Source of the DNA: an uncultured Dongia sp.
Lineage (GTDB): Bacteria > Pseudomonadota > Alphaproteobacteria > Dongiales > Dongiaceae
Direction of reading: 5' to 3'
Assembly: GCF_936916975.1 (NCBI RefSeq)
Contig: NZ_CAKZGO010000024.1
Location: 1-64,000 of the forward strand
Length of the DNA: 64,000 bases
Under the pieces are notes generated by a model, which worked only from the letters and a program-made list of their open reading frames with translations, was not told where the DNA came from and did no database searches. Shown here piece after piece: positions 63,224 to 64,000 of the stretch. Position 1 is the stretch's first letter. Every line of letters begins with the position of its first letter. The translations under genes and the position numbers were made by a program.

Positions 63224-63991
63224 TTATGCTTCGGCCCCGCGCCAATACCGATACCGATACAGCTCCCGCGTAAGGCCCATGCCGCGGTAGAGTTTCTGCG
63301 CAACCGTGTTCTGCGCTTCGACCTGCAGGCACACGCCGGTGGCGCCCTGTTCGATCGCCCAGCCCATCAAGGCACCCAGCACACGGCTGGCATAGCCCTG
63401 GCCACGCAATACCTTCGCTGTGATCACCGATTCCAGGCACAGCAAGCCATCATGCAGCGCGCCATAGGCCATGGCGGCGGGTGCGCCGTCGATGCGGAAC
63501 ATCAGGAAGGCGGCCGGCACCTGGAGCTGTGCAAGGATCGCGCGGTAGCTTTGCCGGCGCGTCTGGTTGTGGCCCTGCAGATCCGACATCGCGGTGAGCC
63601 AGATATCCGTCGGGTGCGCATCTATCGCGACATCAGGGTCGCGCCGCATCGGCATGGGGTAGAGATCGCCATAGAGCGTGATGGTCTCGCCTTCCGGCAG
63701 ATAGCCGCGCGCACTGAACTGCGTTTCAATCTCGGGCGCGAGCAGCGTGGGTATGCGGAAAATCGCCGGCAAATCCTCCGCAGCGTACCGCGCTTCCGCC
63801 GCATCGATCAGCGCACCAATCTCGCCGGTCACGGCGCGCAGCGGATTGGCCGAATTGGCGCGGCGGCTGTGGCCGGCGGCAAAGCGCAGCACCCAATCAC
63901 CTAGGACCTCTTCGGTCAGGGACGGCCAGGCCTTGCGGCAGGTCTCCTCGACCCGCCAATTCAAATCAAAACCATTCGAGGCGTCGCTCAA
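63224..63991 (-). CDS. GNAT-family N-acetyltransferase
   Basis: 255 residues. The C-terminal GNAT domain has LESVITAKVLRGQGYASRVL (acetyl-CoA loop), AIEQGATGVCLQVEAQNTVAQKLYRGMGL and the ending LYRYRYW. The N-terminal ~130 residues (WPSLTEEVLGDWVLRFAAGH) form a second, diverged GNAT-like half. The substrate is unknown. The gene is close to the window edge but complete, starting with ATG at 63991. It is convergent with hrpB. Confidence 0.88.
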   Translation of the reverse strand: MSDASNGFDLNWRVEETCRKAWPSLTEEVLGDWVLRFAAGHSRRANSANPLRAVTGEIGALIDAAEARYAAEDLPAIFRIPTLLAPEIETQFSARGYLPEGETITLYGDLYPMPMRRDPDVAIDAHPTDIWLTAMSDLQGHNQTRRQSYRAILAQLQVPAAFLMFRIDGAPAAMAYGALHDGLLCLESVITAKVLRGQGYASRVLGALMGWAIEQGATGVCLQVEAQNTVAQKLYRGMGLTRELYRYRYWRGAEA

Positions 63992-64000
63992 GTTCCGTGA

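Overview
The window is GC-rich, gene-dense chromosomal DNA from an alphaproteobacterium. MucR- and Fur-type regulators, a PAS_5 protein, SDHAF4-, DUF1223-, DUF1653- and DUF1127-type small proteins, an OlsB/OlsA-like pair and the rpe / heparinase-like / purH neighbourhood point to the Rhodospirillales or relatives. The genus cannot be named from sequence alone. No rRNA, tRNA, CRISPR array, transposase or phage gene was found.

Layout. (1) 1-4.5 kb: a tightly overlapping five-gene cluster of a haem-oxygenase-like diiron enzyme fused to a cupin (cut by the window edge), a PLP decarboxylase, a SAM methyltransferase, a Rieske ferredoxin and an EamA exporter; it looks like a small-molecule pathway. 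(2) 4.8-17 kb: an unknown gene, xthA, a PuuD-like hydrolase, a VOC protein, a nucleotidyltransferase-like gene flanked by a duplicated rpmB 3' end, rpmB, an EamA/LysR divergent pair, a chemoreceptor, meaB and an Atm1-type ABC exporter. (3) 17-22.5 kb: rpe, a heparinase II/III-like gene, an enolase-superfamily dehydratase and purH. (4) 22.5-34.7 kb: metabolic and transport genes including a class III aminotransferase with a divergent TetR gene, a PAS_5 protein, a Nudix hydrolase, an AT-richer orphan gene, an M19 dipeptidase, an ABC exporter, a Tat-exported peptide-binding protein, a winged-helix regulator and a cytosine-deaminase-like amidohydrolase. (5) 34.8-41.6 kb: htpX, small conserved proteins, an OlsA/OlsB-like acyltransferase pair behind fur, mucR, rimI and tsaB. 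(6) 41.7-50.9 kb: an accessory-looking stretch with a D-Ala-D-Ala dipeptidase, a chemoreceptor remnant, an unrecognised three-gene operon (long coiled-coil protein, Clp-like double AAA+ ATPase with an altered first Walker A, two-pass membrane protein), a PAS chemoreceptor and a D-aminopeptidase. (7) 50.9-64 kb: rutE-like, nfu, a class III cyclase, a DUF1127 protein, an aldo/keto reductase, infC with an apparent ATA start, thrS, a two-component system, hrpB and a GNAT gene.

The two best candidates for an undescribed system are the oxidase/decarboxylase/methyltransferase/ferredoxin/exporter cluster at the left edge and the coiled-coil/Clp-like/membrane operon at 42.6-47.3 kb. Palindromic intergenic repeats of two families are scattered through the window. 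In one family the arm sequences differ between copies while pairing is kept.
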